Of a DNA stretch of 64,000 nt, positions 48,048-58,523 are shown piece by piece; within the stretch, counting starts at the first letter, position 1; every line of letters begins with the position of its first letter. The stretch comes from Nonlabens antarcticus (GTDB lineage: Bacteria; Bacteroidota; Bacteroidia; Flavobacteriales; Flavobacteriaceae). The stretch spans positions 124,001 through 188,000 of the forward strand of contig NZ_JADFCO010000066.1 in assembly GCF_015356755.1 (NCBI RefSeq), read 5' to 3'. The notes under the pieces are model-generated. The model was not told the DNA's origin, ran no database searches, and worked only from the letters and a program-made list of their open reading frames with translations. The translations under genes were made by a program, and so were the position numbers.

Positions 48048-48911
48048 CTATAGAGAATATCCACAGTTGTGACAATACACGGCTCCGTCTTGATGTTTTT
48101 TAGCTAAACAATTCTGACAAACCTGAGTGTTTACATGACGGTACTCTGGATTCTTTTTAACCTGATTATCATTATTTTTTGGAGCATTAGTATATTCTGC
48201 ACTCACAATTCCAGTGGGAACGGCAATGATTCCATAACCCATAATCATTATTATTGTGGCTAGAAGTTGACCTAAAGGCGTTACTGGCGCAATGTCCCCA
48301 AAACCTACGGTAGTCAATGTTACAATACACCAGTAGATGGAAACTGGAATGCTCACAAAACCACTTTCTGCTCCTTCTACTAGGTACATTAAGGTTCCCA
48401 TGATGATTGATATCACAACTACAGCAAACAAAAAGACCAGAATCTTAGGCAAACTTGACTTAATAGCTTTCGTGAGCTTATCTGCCTCTCCTATGAATCT
48501 AGTAATTTTTAATATTCTGAATACACGCAATAACCTGAGGGAGCGTACGGCCAGTAAGGCATTATAACCACCTGGCAATATGAAGGTTAAATAAAGTGGA
48601 ATCGTTGAAAGGAAATCAATTATTCCATAAAAGCTAAAAATATATTTAGTAGGCTTATTAATCGCAATAATGCGCAAAAAATATTCTATAGTAAAGAAAA
48701 TTGTAATTACCCATTCTGCTTGTATAAATTCCTCAGAATAAAGTTTACCTAATCTAGGGACACTTTCTAGTAAAACTAATATCACACTGAAGATAATTAC
48801 CACCAACAATAGGATATCAAATAGTTTACCTGCAGGTGTATCTGCTTCGTAAATTATTTCATGCAGCTTACGCCTCCAGGCGCTTGTCAGTGGAACTTCA
48901 GACTGAGACAT
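48048..48911 (-). CDS. Voltage-gated-type potassium channel with a C-terminal zinc ribbon
   Basis: A 287-residue six-helix channel subunit. S1 begins near residue 30. An arginine-bearing S4-like helix (RSLRLLRVFRILKITRF) lies near residues 125-140, and the selectivity filter TLTTVGFGD precedes S6. The cytoplasmic tail ends in a CxxC...CxxC motif (VCQNC then YCHNC), a likely zinc ribbon. The start overlaps the E1 dehydrogenase stop as TAATG, and miaA follows without a gap, so the three genes form one unit. Confidence 0.92.
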   Translation of the reverse strand: MSQSEVPLTSAWRRKLHEIIYEADTPAGKLFDILLLVVIIFSVILVLLESVPRLGKLYSEEFIQAEWVITIFFTIEYFLRIIAINKPTKYIFSFYGIIDFLSTIPLYLTFILPGGYNALLAVRSLRLLRVFRILKITRFIGEADKLTKAIKSSLPKILVFLFAVVVISIIMGTLMYLVEGAESGFVSIPVSIYWCIVTLTTVGFGDIAPVTPLGQLLATIIMIMGYGIIAVPTGIVSAEYTNAPKNNDNQVKKNPEYRHVNTQVCQNCLAKKHQDGAVYCHNCGYSL

Positions 48912-51325
48912 TAAAAGTTTTTAATATACTTACTAGGTTGTGCCTCATTCATAATTTGATAAATTTTATCAAATATGTCATCAGAACTAGGTTTAGAAAA
49001 GTAATCTCCATCGGTTCCATATGCTGGACGATGTGCTTTAGCGGTTAGACATTCTGGTTTGCTGTCTAACACCTTCCACGCATTTTGTGTATTTAAGATC
49101 TCATTTAAGATAAATGCGCTGGCACCGCCTGGCACATCTTCATCTACAATCAACAAGCGGTTTGTTTTTGCTACACTTTTTACAATATCGTGTTCCAGGT
49201 CAAATGGTAATAAAGATTGAACATCTATAACTTCAACATCAATATCAACTGTTTCAAGAATTTCAGCAGCCTCCATAACGATTCGCAATGTTGATCCATA
49301 GGAAACTATAGTGATATCAGATCCATTTCTGAGAACTTCTACTTTACCAACAGGAGTTTTAAATTCCGCTAGATTGCTAGGCATCTTCTCTTTTAGACGA
49401 TACCCGTTCAAACACTCTACGATAACAGCAGGTTCGTCAGACTCTAATAATGTATTATAGAATCCTGCGGCTTGCGTCATATTACGTGGTACTAAAACAT
49501 GAATTCCTCTCACTAAATTAATGATCCCTCCCATAGGGGATCCACTGTGCCATATTCCTTCTAATCTATGACCACGAGTTCTTATGATCAATGGTGCTTT
49601 TTGCTTACCAGCAGTTCTATATTGAAGAGTGGCTAGATCATCACTCATCAACTGCAGGCAGTAAAGGATATAATCTAGATATTGAATCTCTGCAATGGGA
49701 CGCAATCCTCGCATTGCCATTCCTATTCCCTGACCTAGAATAGTGGCTTCGCGGATTCCAGCATCTGCTACTCGCAATGCTCCATATTTTTCCTGCATTC
49801 CCTCTAGGCCTTGATTTACATCACCTATCGCACCTGCATCCTCACCAAAAATTAAAACTTCTGGGTATTTATCAAATAAGGCATCAAAATTATCACGCAT
49901 AATAACGCGAGCATCGACCATTTCTGCTTCGTCATTATATTCTGGTTTTACAGCTTCTATATTTGCCGCTGCCCATTGTGACTCGCTATGAAGAAATTCT
50001 CCGTAATTTTTGTTTTGGCTTTCTATGTATTTAATGGACCAGTTTCTCAACTCAGTTATCGCAGGACTACTTTCCTTTAAGGTCATGCGTAATGTTTTGC
50101 GCACTGTTTCCATAAGTGCTTTGCGCATGGGATCCGTAGAGCCCTCAAAGTCATCGACTAGTGGGAGGATAAAGTTTTTATTTGATGAGGAGTTTGCCAC
50201 TGCTTTCAAAAGTGGAAGTACGGTAGCTTTTTCTGCCTTAATGGGATTTATGAATGCTTCCCAAGCTGCTTTTTTACCTTCTCTAACGCTCTTTTTTATA
50301 TCTTTTTCAGTAGCTGATAATTCCTCTTCTGTAGCAAGTTCCATTTCTAAAATCCACTCGCGAAACTTTACGTTACAATCATGCTCGCGTTCCCAGTTAA
50401 GACGCTCTTCATTTTTATAACGCTCATGAGATCCACTCGTGGAGTGACCTTGTGGTTGTGTCAATTCCTGTACATGAATCATCACGGGCACATGTTCTTC
50501 CCTAGCGATTTCACCCGCCTTTTGATACACGTCCATCAACTCTGTATAGTTCCAACCCTTAACTTCTAGAAGTTCGTACCCTTCATCATTTTCGTCCCGC
50601 TGGAATCCAGCCTGAATCTTGCTAATGTTTTCTTTGGTAGTTTGATGTCTTGCATGTACACTAATTCCATACTCATCATCCCACACGCTAATTACCATGG
50701 GAACCTGTAAAACTCCAGCCGCATTAAAGGTTTCCCAGAAATGACCTTCACTAGTACTCGCATTTCCTATCGTTCCCCAAGCAACCTCGTCTCCCTTGTT
50801 AGAAAAACCGTTGTCCTCTGCGATCTTATCGTTATGTCTGTATATTTTTGAAGCTTGTGCCAGTCCTAAAAGTCTAGGCATCTGAGCTGCCGTAGGAGAA
50901 ATATCTGCACTAGAATTTTTTTGATCGATCAATCGTTTCCACGAACCGTCTTCCTTTAAACTGTGAGTAGCAAAATGGCCACCCATTTGCCGGCCAGCAC
51001 TCATAGGTTCTTGAGCGATATCTGTGTTAGCATACAAACCAGCAAAAAATTGCTGAATAGTTAGCTCTTCAATCGCCATCATAAAAGTTTGATCCCTATA
51101 ATAACCACTACGGAAATCGCCATTTTTAAAAGCACGTGCCCATGCAAGCTGTGGCAATTCTTTACCATCGCCAAAAATTCCGAATTTAGCCTTTCCCGTC
51201 AACACCTCGCGACGGCCTAATAAGCTACATTCCCGACTGGTGACTGCAATTTTATAATCTTTAAGAATTTCGTTTTTGAAATCTTCTTGTAATAGAGGCT
51301 GTTCCGTTGTTTCTTGTGGGTGCAT
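48911..51325 (-). CDS. 2-oxoacid dehydrogenase E1, fused alpha and beta subunits
   Basis: An 804-residue thiamine-diphosphate enzyme. The alpha part (about 1-450) has the cofactor-binding segment GTIGNASTSEGHFWETFNAAG and regulatory-loop-like sequence STSGSHERY. The beta part (about 470-804) has FGEDAGAIGDVNQGL, EIQYLDYI and GSTLRIV. The arrangement and sequence fit a branched-chain or pyruvate-type dehydrogenase; Bacteroidota commonly use this fused form. Substrate choice cannot be settled. No E2 or E3 gene is in the window. Confidence 0.93.
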   Translation of the reverse strand: MHPQETTEQPLLQEDFKNEILKDYKIAVTSRECSLLGRREVLTGKAKFGIFGDGKELPQLAWARAFKNGDFRSGYYRDQTFMMAIEELTIQQFFAGLYANTDIAQEPMSAGRQMGGHFATHSLKEDGSWKRLIDQKNSSADISPTAAQMPRLLGLAQASKIYRHNDKIAEDNGFSNKGDEVAWGTIGNASTSEGHFWETFNAAGVLQVPMVISVWDDEYGISVHARHQTTKENISKIQAGFQRDENDEGYELLEVKGWNYTELMDVYQKAGEIAREEHVPVMIHVQELTQPQGHSTSGSHERYKNEERLNWEREHDCNVKFREWILEMELATEEELSATEKDIKKSVREGKKAAWEAFINPIKAEKATVLPLLKAVANSSSNKNFILPLVDDFEGSTDPMRKALMETVRKTLRMTLKESSPAITELRNWSIKYIESQNKNYGEFLHSESQWAAANIEAVKPEYNDEAEMVDARVIMRDNFDALFDKYPEVLIFGEDAGAIGDVNQGLEGMQEKYGALRVADAGIREATILGQGIGMAMRGLRPIAEIQYLDYILYCLQLMSDDLATLQYRTAGKQKAPLIIRTRGHRLEGIWHSGSPMGGIINLVRGIHVLVPRNMTQAAGFYNTLLESDEPAVIVECLNGYRLKEKMPSNLAEFKTPVGKVEVLRNGSDITIVSYGSTLRIVMEAAEILETVDIDVEVIDVQSLLPFDLEHDIVKSVAKTNRLLIVDEDVPGGASAFILNEILNTQNAWKVLDSKPECLTAKAHRPAYGTDGDYFSKPSSDDIFDKIYQIMNEAQPSKYIKNF

Positions 51326-51382
51326 AGATAAAAAATGGGTTATCTACAAAGATAATAAAATGCCCATCGAGTTCCAACCGGA

Positions 51383-54199
51383 TCAATACCATCGTCTCTT
51401 GAAAAGATTGATAAAAGTATTTATGTCAAGAGTGACAATAAACCGGATTTTTTGATCGTAATCCTTTTGTGCTATTTCCCATCCTTTATTACTGTATAAA
51501 GGGAAATAAAGTTCAAAATAATCTTGCAGCAGGTTGACTCGTACACCGCTGTCATAAACAAACTGAGCATTTCTATCTGAATTTTTCACCAGTCCTATGT
51601 CGCCATAAGCATAAATATATTTCCAAATACTATAAGAAGCATTTGCAGTGGTAATCCATTTATTTGCAAAAGTGGGTTCTAACTGAGATTTAAAACCACC
51701 TTCTGCAACAATTAATTGTTGTGAGAAAAGTCCAGAGTCCTCAGATCTACCATAATAATTGTAATCAAAGAGATAATCTGTGGGACGGTCAAGAGCATAG
51801 GAAAAAAAGTCATCGTTTCCAGTGTCATTGTACAGAAAGGCTCCTGCAAAAACTCTAATATTAAGCTGCCGGTTGTCTTTGAAAAGTTTACGCCATTCTA
51901 CACGGCCGTCAATTTTACCAAATTTTGTAGAGATTTCTGTCCCGATACCATAAGAGAAGTATCTTCTAAAATTAGGATCTGAATGCGACCAGTTGATGTT
52001 AAATACGTTGTAGTCTGGCTCTGAAACTGGATTTATGTCGCTGCGCTCCCTACTCACTAAAACGTTTCTAAAGGTTAGACGTTGTCGTTTATTACTGCGC
52101 AAATCTTCGGGTCTGTAGGATAGATTTAGATAACTTGAAAACTTACGATACAATAAATTCTGCTCGTATGAAAACGTGTTTGCCGTCAACCCATACCTCA
52201 CTTCATACAACCTTTCTGATCGATCTTGTATAGGATGACTGTATGAGAACCCTACAGATCCTATCAATTTTCTAGAGGTAAAACCATAGGTAGGATTAAG
52301 ACTATAATTGAAGGGCTTAGGAAGTAAGTTACCATTGTAAAATCGAGCTCCCAGACTTACCCCATCATAAAGATTATACCCTAAATCGGGTATTAAAAAA
52401 ACTTCCGTTTTCGCTGGATTTTCGACATCCTTAAATAATCTGAGTTGCAACGGTCTATTTATACTGGGAAAATTCTTTAACGTTCTATAGTTGTCTCGTT
52501 GTGAAAACTCTGGAATTAGCTGTTCGTAGTTAAGAGCTAGTCGATTTGCTCGCTTTCGCGAAAGCGTAATGGTAGTATCTCTTGCAAAAGCAGGGATCCA
52601 TTCTTTAGAAACAATACTATCATTGTTCAAGGTATAAAGTGGAACCGGCAGCATCCTCCCAGATTTGTTCTTTAATTTAACCGTCAAGGAATCAGCAGAT
52701 TTTGAAATCGAGCGAATCTTCCAGTCCATGCGTACGTGCGATGTGATGTAATCGTCAAAAAACCAATCTGTATCCTTAGTAGTTTCTGCATTCAAGATGA
52801 TTCTAAAATCTTTAGTTTCTATAGGGTTAAGCGCCTGCGGATTGTACAATTTCTTAATCGCTCGATCTAGGGACCCGTCTTTTAAATAGTCATCTAGATA
52901 CAGAAAACCAACTCCCGCTTTATAAGCCAGTCCTAATTCTTGATTGTATTTGACCAGACTATCTGCTGGGGTTGTTAGCGCTTGATCAAGATTGAGTCTA
53001 GCAGTGTTTAGGAATAGCAAGGAATACTGATCATTAAATTTGAGTTTTGCTACGTTAAACCCGCGCAACCCCCAGACTTTACTAAATTTACCTACAATGT
53101 TTAAATCGGGATAGTTCATTTCCTGATATTTCATCATGGTATAAATGGTAATGGCATTATCTAACCAAAATTCCTTTCTAGAATTAAGCAAATAACCGTT
53201 TTGAACCCATTTGCGAGTCATCGCTTTTAACATACGTATCTCATAACCAAATCCATCTGGAAATGGATTAATAAAACTAGGTAGGGAACTCAATCCGTAT
53301 ACAGGACTTTCTTTATAAAACTCATTTGATATTAAGATCTCATCATGTGGATATGCACCTAAATGCTCTGTAAGAAATTTTGAAATCTTTTTGAGAACTA
53401 CAACTTTCATTTCATCCGCTAGACTTTCCTCTTCTAGGTCTGAAACTATGGTTAATTCGGTAGTAGAGAAGCGCTTGAATTGGTTTGCCTTTTTCCTAAT
53501 ATACAAGTCAGCACCGTTGTAATCCGTACCTTCAAAAAGATAGCTGTTGTAATCTGCAGCAGGTGCTTCCAGCTGTATAGGTATGCTGCTGGTGGCATGA
53601 AAATTACTAGGCACATGTAAAGAAATGGTGAAATCCATGAGTGCGCCATAAAAATCATTCAAATCTTTATGGGAATAATAATCCCATTTACCATCATGAT
53701 ATACCGCCGGATGCAGATACCAGTATTGTAGATTGTAATCCCCTTTACTTGTTTTTCCATAACCTGTAAAGGCATTATTAGGAATCTCAACATCATATTT
53801 GAGTATAAATGTTTTTGATGCTCCTGGTAATAACGGTGTGTCCAGTAACAGTTCTACGATGTCTTTTTGATCTTCAACTCGGCTTATTTTGAAGTCTGCC
53901 GTGGGAATAGGATCACTAAATACAGTTCTTCCTCTATCCTCATCACTTGAAAACTGGAATCTGTTTTTAAAATCTTGTGCAAAACGATCTGCTAGTGCTG
54001 TTTCAACACTACTAAATGAATTTGCCCAGTCTAATAAGACAACACGATCCCAATTATCATTGGAATTATTGATAATCGTGATGGACTGTTCAATTTTTAA
54101 TTGATCTTTTTCCGGATGTAGGTATGCGATTATCTTACTTTCCTGTTGGGAAAATGAAAGTAAGGGAATAAGGTAAATTACAAATCTTAAATGTTTCAA
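51383..54199 (-). CDS. M1-peptidase-like protein fused to an outer-membrane barrel
   Basis: A large exported protein of about 938 residues. With TTG 54199 as start it begins MKHLRFVIYLIPLLSFSQ, a good signal peptide; TTG 54259 would add 20 residues. The N-terminal half follows the aminopeptidase M1 fold (ILKYDVEIPNNAFTGYG, DLNDFYGALMDFTISLHVPSNFHAT). Where HExxH and the third zinc ligand should be, it has AMTRKWVQ and FWLDNAITIY, so zinc binding seems lost. From about residue 600 a series of amphipathic strands ending in FKRRWY suggests an outer-membrane beta-barrel. A palindrome copy encodes LSRKR. Confidence 0.85.
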   Translation of the reverse strand: MKHLRFVIYLIPLLSFSQQESKIIAYLHPEKDQLKIEQSITIINNSNDNWDRVVLLDWANSFSSVETALADRFAQDFKNRFQFSSDEDRGRTVFSDPIPTADFKISRVEDQKDIVELLLDTPLLPGASKTFILKYDVEIPNNAFTGYGKTSKGDYNLQYWYLHPAVYHDGKWDYYSHKDLNDFYGALMDFTISLHVPSNFHATSSIPIQLEAPAADYNSYLFEGTDYNGADLYIRKKANQFKRFSTTELTIVSDLEEESLADEMKVVVLKKISKFLTEHLGAYPHDEILISNEFYKESPVYGLSSLPSFINPFPDGFGYEIRMLKAMTRKWVQNGYLLNSRKEFWLDNAITIYTMMKYQEMNYPDLNIVGKFSKVWGLRGFNVAKLKFNDQYSLLFLNTARLNLDQALTTPADSLVKYNQELGLAYKAGVGFLYLDDYLKDGSLDRAIKKLYNPQALNPIETKDFRIILNAETTKDTDWFFDDYITSHVRMDWKIRSISKSADSLTVKLKNKSGRMLPVPLYTLNNDSIVSKEWIPAFARDTTITLSRKRANRLALNYEQLIPEFSQRDNYRTLKNFPSINRPLQLRLFKDVENPAKTEVFLIPDLGYNLYDGVSLGARFYNGNLLPKPFNYSLNPTYGFTSRKLIGSVGFSYSHPIQDRSERLYEVRYGLTANTFSYEQNLLYRKFSSYLNLSYRPEDLRSNKRQRLTFRNVLVSRERSDINPVSEPDYNVFNINWSHSDPNFRRYFSYGIGTEISTKFGKIDGRVEWRKLFKDNRQLNIRVFAGAFLYNDTGNDDFFSYALDRPTDYLFDYNYYGRSEDSGLFSQQLIVAEGGFKSQLEPTFANKWITTANASYSIWKYIYAYGDIGLVKNSDRNAQFVYDSGVRVNLLQDYFELYFPLYSNKGWEIAQKDYDQKIRFIVTLDINTFINLFKRRWY
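52551..52566. repeat. Dispersed palindrome, copy 15 (in M1-like gene)
   Basis: Exact CGCTTTCGCGAAAGCG, read as LSRKR. Confidence 0.9.
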
Positions 54200-54303
54200 A
54201 AACAAAAATGGATTAGAGGTAACGCTTAAGATTGGAGAGTTTAGGGTATGCAATTTCAATAGCGCTGCAAAGTACGCTTAAGTTCAAAAACTATTCCCCA
54301 ATG

Positions 54304-54993
54304 TTAGAAATTAGGACTTAGGGAATATGTTTTGTAAAATTCATTAATAATTTCTACCGCTTCTTCGCTAGTGTCAACAAGGTGTAAAAGATCGATATCT
54401 TCTGGACTGACTGTAAAAAACTTCTCGTCTAAAGTACTTCTTACCCATTGAAGTAACCCTTCCCAAAACTCGGTACCCATCAAAATAATCGGGAATTTCC
54501 CTATTTTTTTTGTCTGGATTAACGTGATGGCCTCAAACAATTCATCTAAGGTTCCAAAACCTCCTGGCATCACAATAAATCCTTGAGAGTATTTAACGAA
54601 CATCACCTTGCGGGCAAAAAAGTAGTCAAAGTCAAGACTTTTATCGCTGTCGATATAAGGATTGTCATGTTGCTCAAAAGGCAATGCAATGTTTAATCCT
54701 ACTGAGGTTCCCCCAGCGGTATGAGCCCCTTTATTTCCTGCTTCCATAATTCCAGGACCACCACCGGTGATGACACCATAACCATTTTCAACTATTTTCT
54801 CTGCAACTTCCACAGCAAGTTCATAGTATTTGCTTCCAGGCTTTAAACGCGCGCTTCCAAAAATAGAAACGCAAGGGCCTATGCGGCTCATGCGTTCATA
54901 TCCCATTACAAATTCTGAAAGTATTTTGAAAGTTGCCCAACTATCATTGGTTTTCAAGTCGTTCCATCCTTTTTCTCTTATCTGCTTTCTCAT
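54304..54993 (-). CDS. LOG-family (TIGR00730) nucleotide hydrolase
   Basis: A 229-residue Rossmann-fold protein. The motifs VITGGGPGIMEAGNKGA and MPGGFGTLDELFEAIT (PGGxGTxxE) are those of the lysine-decarboxylase-like or LOG family, now known in several bacteria as 5'-monophosphate phosphoribohydrolases (cytokinin-type or PpnN-like nucleotidases). It lies 4 bp after uvrA on the same strand and is probably co-transcribed. Confidence 0.93.
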   Translation of the reverse strand: MRKQIREKGWNDLKTNDSWATFKILSEFVMGYERMSRIGPCVSIFGSARLKPGSKYYELAVEVAEKIVENGYGVITGGGPGIMEAGNKGAHTAGGTSVGLNIALPFEQHDNPYIDSDKSLDFDYFFARKVMFVKYSQGFIVMPGGFGTLDELFEAITLIQTKKIGKFPIILMGTEFWEGLLQWVRSTLDEKFFTVSPEDIDLLHLVDTSEEAVEIINEFYKTYSLSPNF

Positions 54994-54997
54994 AATT

Positions 54998-57829
54998 CTA
55001 CTTCAATTCTTTCTTTAAAAATCTAGCCGTGTGGCTTATTTTATTTTTAGCTACCTGTTCTGGAGTTCCCGTGGCGATCACTTCGCCGCCGCCGCGTCCG
55101 CCCTCTAATCCTATATCAATAACATAATCTGCGATTTTTATGACATCCATGTTATGCTCAATCACAAGTACCGTATTTCCTTTTTCTACTAGTTCATTTA
55201 GGACCTGTAATAATACTCTAATATCTTCAAAGTGCAAACCAGTAGTGGGTTCATCTAGAATATAAAAGGTGTTTCCCGTATCTCGTTTTGAAAGTTCCGT
55301 AGCGAGTTTTATACGTTGCGCTTCTCCTCCAGATAAAGTCGTGGATTGCTGACCTAACGTAATGTAACCTAAACCTACATCTTTGATCGTTTTAAGTTTC
55401 CTGTAGATTTTAGGAATGGGTTCAAAAAAATCAGTTGCTTCATTGATCGTCATGTTTAAAACGTCGCTAATTGATTTTCCCTTATAACGTATTTCTAGCG
55501 TTTCTCTATTAAAACGTTTTCCTTGACAGGTCTCACAAGTCACATAAACGTCTGGAAGAAAATTCATTTCAATAACTCGCAAACCACCACCCCTGCAGGT
55601 TTCACAGCGCCCGCCTTTAACGTTAAAGCTAAATCTTCCTGGTTTGTATCCACGAATTAACGCTTCTGGAGTTTTAGCAAATAAACTGCGTACTTCATTA
55701 AAAGTACCTGTATAGGTGGCCGGGTTTGAACGCGGCGTTCTTCCTATGGGACTCTGATTAATGTCGATAACCTTATCACACTCGTCAATACCTTTAATGG
55801 ACTTGTAGGGCATTGGAACTTTTACACCATTAAAAAAGTGCGCGTTCATTATGGGATAAAGCGTTTCATTGATCAGTGTGGACTTTCCACTACCAGAAAC
55901 CCCACTGACAACGATCATTTTACCTAATGGAAAATCTACACTTACATTTTTCAGATTATTTCCAGTGCAGCCCTTGAGGCTTATTTTCTTACCATTTCCT
56001 TTTCTACGCGTTTTCGGGATTTCAATTTCCAGTTTGCCGTTGAGGTACTGAGCTGTCAATGTATTGTGTTTCAAAATCTCTTGGGGACTTCCTTCACTAA
56101 TGATCTCACCGCCATACCTTCCTGCATGCGGTCCTATATCGATCACATGATCTGCACGCAGAATCATGTCCTTATCATGCTCCACTACAATGATTGAATT
56201 CCCAACATCACGAAGTGATTCCAGAGAATTTATCAATTTTTCATTATCGCGCTGGTGCAAACCTATGCTAGGTTCATCTAATATATACAGTACGCCTACC
56301 AACTGAGACCCTATTTGAGTTGCCAGTCTAATGCGCTGTGCTTCTCCACCAGAAAGTGATTTTGCACCGCGGTTTAAGGATAAATAATCCAGGCCTACAT
56401 CCAGTAAAAATTGAAGCCGTTCCCTAATTTCCTTTAATAACTCTGTGGCAATAAGTTTTTGCTTTCGCGAAAGCGAGGGTTCTAAAGTATCAAACCATTC
56501 AACGAGTTCTACAATATCCATCGTTGCTAGCTGGGCGATATTTTTATCGTTCACTTTAAAGAATAGTGACTCCTTGCGCAAACGAGATCCATCACAGACC
56601 GGACATTCTACCCGATCCATAAATTCTTTTGCCCATCGCTGCAGGCTTGCACTGTCATTATTTTGATAAGTCTGATCGATGAAGTTTGCTATTCCTTCAA
56701 AATCAATTTTATAATTCCTTTTGACACCCAGTTGTTTAGCATCGACAGCAAGCGACTCTTTTCCACCATGGAGAATCATCTGAATTGCCTCCGCTGGAAC
56801 AGCGCTTAATGGATCTGTAAGTTTAAAATCAAACTTTTGAGCAATGAGCTCTAGCTGTTTAAAAATCCAATTTTTCTTATTATCAGGATAGGGGGCAAGA
56901 CCTCCCTTTTTAATGCTTAGACTGGGATCCGGAATGATTTTTTGATCATTCACCTGATAAAGACTGCCTATTCCATTACAATTGGGACATGCACCTTTAG
57001 GTGAATTAAAGGAGAAGTTATTCGGTTCTGGTTCTGGATAGGAAATCCCGCTGGTGGGGCACATGAGATTTCTAGAGAAATAACGACCTTCTTTTGAGCC
57101 TTCTGGCACGACCATGGCAATATCATTCCCATGATACATCGCCGTATTTATAGATTCCTCTAAACGCTTTATATCATCCTCACTGGTTCCCACTTGGATG
57201 CGATCAATAACCATTTCAATGTCGTGGATCTTGTAACGATCCAGCTTCATTCCTTTAGTAATATCTACAATAACACCATCGACGCGCACCTTTACAAATC
57301 CTTGTTTAGCAATTTGCTCAAACAACTCCCGATAATGTCCTTTTCTGGAACGAATTACGGGAGCAAGCAGATTAATGCGCTGACCTTGATATTCCTCCAT
57401 GATAAGCTCGCGTATTTGCTCATCACTATAACTTACCATTTTCTCACCGGTTTCATAAGAATAGGCATCACTAGCCCTAGCAAATAACAACCTTAGAAAA
57501 TCATAAATCTCTGTAATCGTTCCTACCGTACTGCGCGGGCTCTTAGAAGTAGTTTTCTGTTCAATGGCAATAACAGGCGATAATCCATCTATCTTATCAA
57601 CATCGGGACGCTCAAGACCGCCTAAAAACTGGCGGGCATAAGCAGAGAACGTTTCTATGTAACGACGTTGACCTTCGGCATAAATAGTATCAAAGGCTAG
57701 CGAACTCTTTCCAGATCCTGAAAGACCTGTAATTACGACTAGTTTTTCTCTTGGTATATTAACATCAATATTCTTAAGGTTATGAACGCGAGCGCCCTGT
57801 ACCTCAATCATTTCTTCAAATTCAGACAT
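54998..57829 (-). CDS. uvrA: Excinuclease ABC subunit A
   Basis: Damage-recognition ATPase of nucleotide-excision repair, 943 residues. Two ABC ATPase modules are seen: Walker [13 protein letters not shown] and [12 protein letters not shown], with two signature segments [12 protein letters not shown] and [12 protein letters not shown]. Zinc-binding CxxC pairs appear in [16 protein letters not shown] and CETCRGGG...CETCQGKR. The start has a TAACTTTG -7 element 17 bp upstream. A palindrome copy encodes SLSRKQ in the first half. Confidence 0.98.
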   Translation of the reverse strand: MSEFEEMIEVQGARVHNLKNIDVNIPREKLVVITGLSGSGKSSLAFDTIYAEGQRRYIETFSAYARQFLGGLERPDVDKIDGLSPVIAIEQKTTSKSPRSTVGTITEIYDFLRLLFARASDAYSYETGEKMVSYSDEQIRELIMEEYQGQRINLLAPVIRSRKGHYRELFEQIAKQGFVKVRVDGVIVDITKGMKLDRYKIHDIEMVIDRIQVGTSEDDIKRLEESINTAMYHGNDIAMVVPEGSKEGRYFSRNLMCPTSGISYPEPEPNNFSFNSPKGACPNCNGIGSLYQVNDQKIIPDPSLSIKKGGLAPYPDNKKNWIFKQLELIAQKFDFKLTDPLSAVPAEAIQMILHGGKESLAVDAKQLGVKRNYKIDFEGIANFIDQTYQNNDSASLQRWAKEFMDRVECPVCDGSRLRKESLFFKVNDKNIAQLATMDIVELVEWFDTLEPSLSRKQKLIATELLKEIRERLQFLLDVGLDYLSLNRGAKSLSGGEAQRIRLATQIGSQLVGVLYILDEPSIGLHQRDNEKLINSLESLRDVGNSIIVVEHDKDMILRADHVIDIGPHAGRYGGEIISEGSPQEILKHNTLTAQYLNGKLEIEIPKTRRKGNGKKISLKGCTGNNLKNVSVDFPLGKMIVVSGVSGSGKSTLINETLYPIMNAHFFNGVKVPMPYKSIKGIDECDKVIDINQSPIGRTPRSNPATYTGTFNEVRSLFAKTPEALIRGYKPGRFSFNVKGGRCETCRGGGLRVIEMNFLPDVYVTCETCQGKRFNRETLEIRYKGKSISDVLNMTINEATDFFEPIPKIYRKLKTIKDVGLGYITLGQQSTTLSGGEAQRIKLATELSKRDTGNTFYILDEPTTGLHFEDIRVLLQVLNELVEKGNTVLVIEHNMDVIKIADYVIDIGLEGGRGGGEVIATGTPEQVAKNKISHTARFLKKELK
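56461..56474. repeat. Dispersed palindrome, copy 16 (in uvrA)
   Basis: Exact GCTTTCGCGAAAGC, read as LSRK. Confidence 0.9.
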
Positions 57830-57846
57830 ATTTTTTTACAATCCTG

Positions 57847-57854
57847 CAAAGTTA
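57847..57854 (-). promoter_or_regulatory. -7 element TAACTTTG of uvrA
   Basis: A perfect TAnnTTTG match on the minus strand, 17 bp before ATG 57829. No SOS box was recognised. Confidence 0.45.
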
Positions 57855-58028
57855 CCTCATACCGCTTTGATGAGCCTATAATGTTTTCTCAAAAATGAGC
57901 ATATCGTTCTCAACACCGACTCTTGATGAAGTTTGGAATAGCAGTTACTTTTAAACGAGTAATACGGTAAAACATCGTTTTCCCAGGCATTGAGAGATAT
58001 AGGATTCGGTTATTTGCGTACCTAATTA

Positions 58029-58036
58029 TATGTTTG
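58029..58036 (+). promoter_or_regulatory. -7 element TATGTTTG of the DoxX-like gene
   Basis: A perfect TAnnTTTG match, 28 bp before ATG 58065. Confidence 0.4.
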
Positions 58037-58064
58037 CATCACTTTTGACCCCTGAAAAGTAAGA

Positions 58065-58523
58065 ATGAGAGAATTATACAATAAAACAGATTATAGAAGT
58101 ATAGGTTATGCGGTAGGTCGTATAGGCATGGGAAGTTATTTGTTATTTCATGCTATCACTAGCATTATGGATATGGATCAATTCATGGTAACGGCCTTGT
58201 CCTATTTCACTGACAATTCTCCCATTTCATTTTTAACCTATCTAACTCCTATAATTCCATTCATGGAGTTATTTCTTGCAATCATGATTTTAATGGGACT
58301 CTACACGCGTATTGCTCTAAAATGGGCCGTTGGTATAGGTGTGTTTTTTATGCTGTTTTTTCAGTTGACAGGTGATTTTGCCTCAGCACTAGAACATTCT
58401 TACGGCGTGACCGTAAAAATTTCTTTGATATTTTTAATTTATTATAATAAGTTTTCTCTGGATTATTATAATTTATGGAAAGTTTCTAGAGAAATTAAAT
58501 CTATTCAACAGAGATATCGGTAA
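58065..58523 (+). CDS. DoxX-like four-helix membrane protein
   Basis: A 152-residue inner-membrane protein with four hydrophobic helices, including GRIGMGSYLLFHAITSIMD, FLTYLTPIIPFMELFLAIMILMGLYTRIAL and WAVGIGVFFMLFFQLTGDF. The GLYTR-A-x-x-x turn between helices 2 and 3 is typical of DoxX/MauE-like proteins. The function is uncertain; relatives act in quinone or thiol redox. Its 3' end overlaps the convergent gene by 23 bp. Confidence 0.7.
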   Translation: MRELYNKTDYRSIGYAVGRIGMGSYLLFHAITSIMDMDQFMVTALSYFTDNSPISFLTYLTPIIPFMELFLAIMILMGLYTRIALKWAVGIGVFFMLFFQLTGDFASALEHSYGVTVKISLIFLIYYNKFSLDYYNLWKVSREIKSIQQRYR

